A stretch of 64,000 nucleotides of DNA. It comes from DASTCZ01 sp963704455. GTDB taxonomy: Bacteria; Acidobacteriota; Terriglobia; Acidiferrales; UBA7541. Where the stretch lies: NCBI GenBank assembly GCA_963704455.1, contig OY969905.1, positions 2,294,001-2,358,000 on the forward strand, in the 5' to 3' direction. Below, piece after piece: positions 63,713 to 64,000 of this stretch; position 1 is the stretch's first letter, and every line of letters begins with the position of its first letter. The notes below the pieces were generated by a model. The model searched no databases, was not told the origin of the DNA, and saw only the letters and a program-made list of their open reading frames with translations. A program made the translations under genes and the position numbers.

Positions 63713-64000
63713 ATGCGACGCCTTCCGAATTTCGCAGCTTTTTGCCTGATTCTGGCAGGAACGATCTTTTTCCTTGCTCCGAGGGGACGAGCGGCTGCGG
63801 ACTGGCCTCCCATTTCACAGGACGAGCTTGCGCTGAATGACAACCCGGCCGAACCGGGCGCGACGGCAATGATCCTCAATCACGAAAACGTAATCAACAA
63901 CAGGGACTCTCGCGAGGATCAATATTACAGAATCAAGATATTTACGGAGGCCGGAAAAAATCTCGCGAATATTGAAATCGGCTTTGTAAAGGGTCTTTTT
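63713..64000 (+). CDS. DUF3857/transglutaminase-like secreted protein (5' part only)
   Basis: The frame is open to the window end, 96 codons visible. ATG 63713 has AAGGAGAG upstream. Signal peptide about 1-28 (LILAGTIFFLAPRGRAAA), then WPPISQDELALNDNPAEPGA and YYRIKIFTEAGKNLANIEI, the start of a DUF3857 domain that usually precedes a transglutaminase-like domain. The rest is outside the window. Confidence 0.85.
   Translation, partial: MRRLPNFAAFCLILAGTIFFLAPRGRAAADWPPISQDELALNDNPAEPGATAMILNHENVINNRDSREDQYYRIKIFTEAGKNLANIEIGFVKGLF

Noticed and set aside
1..64000. CRISPR array
   Set aside because: No regularly spaced direct repeats with unique spacers and no cas genes; the 60-bp and 25-bp repeats have other explanations.

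Overview
The window looks like a chromosomal segment of a soil-type Acidobacteriota (Terriglobia-like) bacterium. This rests on family resemblance, not a search. Supporting features are a winged-helix regulator fused to TPR repeats, a VWFA protein with a glutamine-rich leader, large FG-GAP/Ig-like secreted proteins, a PEP-CTERM protein, an M28 peptidase and a high-G+C coding style.

Positions 1-17089 are one end of an integrated conjugative element; the other end lies left of the window. Almost all genes are on the + strand, many joined by ATGA overlaps. They encode a P-type (Trb/VirB-like) type IV secretion system in the order VirB2, B3, B4, small membrane protein, B9, B10, B5/TrbJ, B6/TrbL, B8/TrbF, then VirD4 and VirB11. 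Between the mating-pore genes and VirD4 lie two winged-helix proteins (the first Replic_Relax-like), a nested set of perfect inverted repeats that is a good candidate transfer origin, and a small DNA-binding-like protein. A RepB-type primase, an excisionase-like HTH protein, a small Lys-Gly-Gly-repeat protein and a tyrosine integrase finish the element directly against a CAT-anticodon tRNA. I see no classical MOB relaxase in the part that is visible.

Positions 17341-27392 hold three secreted proteins on the - strand. Two are giant beta-propeller/Ig-like proteins ending in the same membrane-plus-cysteine module, and two of the three genes share a duplicated ~300-bp leader. A divergent winged-helix/TPR regulator follows at 27393. 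From 29948 to 43676 there are housekeeping and secreted-enzyme genes: an SDR reductase, a PEP-CTERM protein, an SPFH protein, a type IV pilin-like protein, a multidomain glycoside hydrolase, an M28 peptidase, a phosphoesterase, a nucleoside deaminase, a Tat-exported aminotransferase-like protein and a zinc-ribbon protein. Positions 43835-47830 contain rpsU, a RAYT transposon with hairpin ends, a conserved exported protein, a complete ISNCY/IS1202-like insertion sequence with a 16-bp target duplication, and a cluster of 25-bp repeats.

Positions 48745-58844 carry central carbon metabolism: glgC, eno, gpmI and pyk, interspersed with a hydroxyacid dehydrogenase, a VWFA protein and an M20 peptidase. 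At 60145-60280, between convergent genes, are a helically phased TTCGAA array and two perfect parS sites, so this part of the chromosome is probably a ParB-binding segregation region. The window ends with a rhomboid protease, an OPT-family transporter and the start of a DUF3857-type protein.
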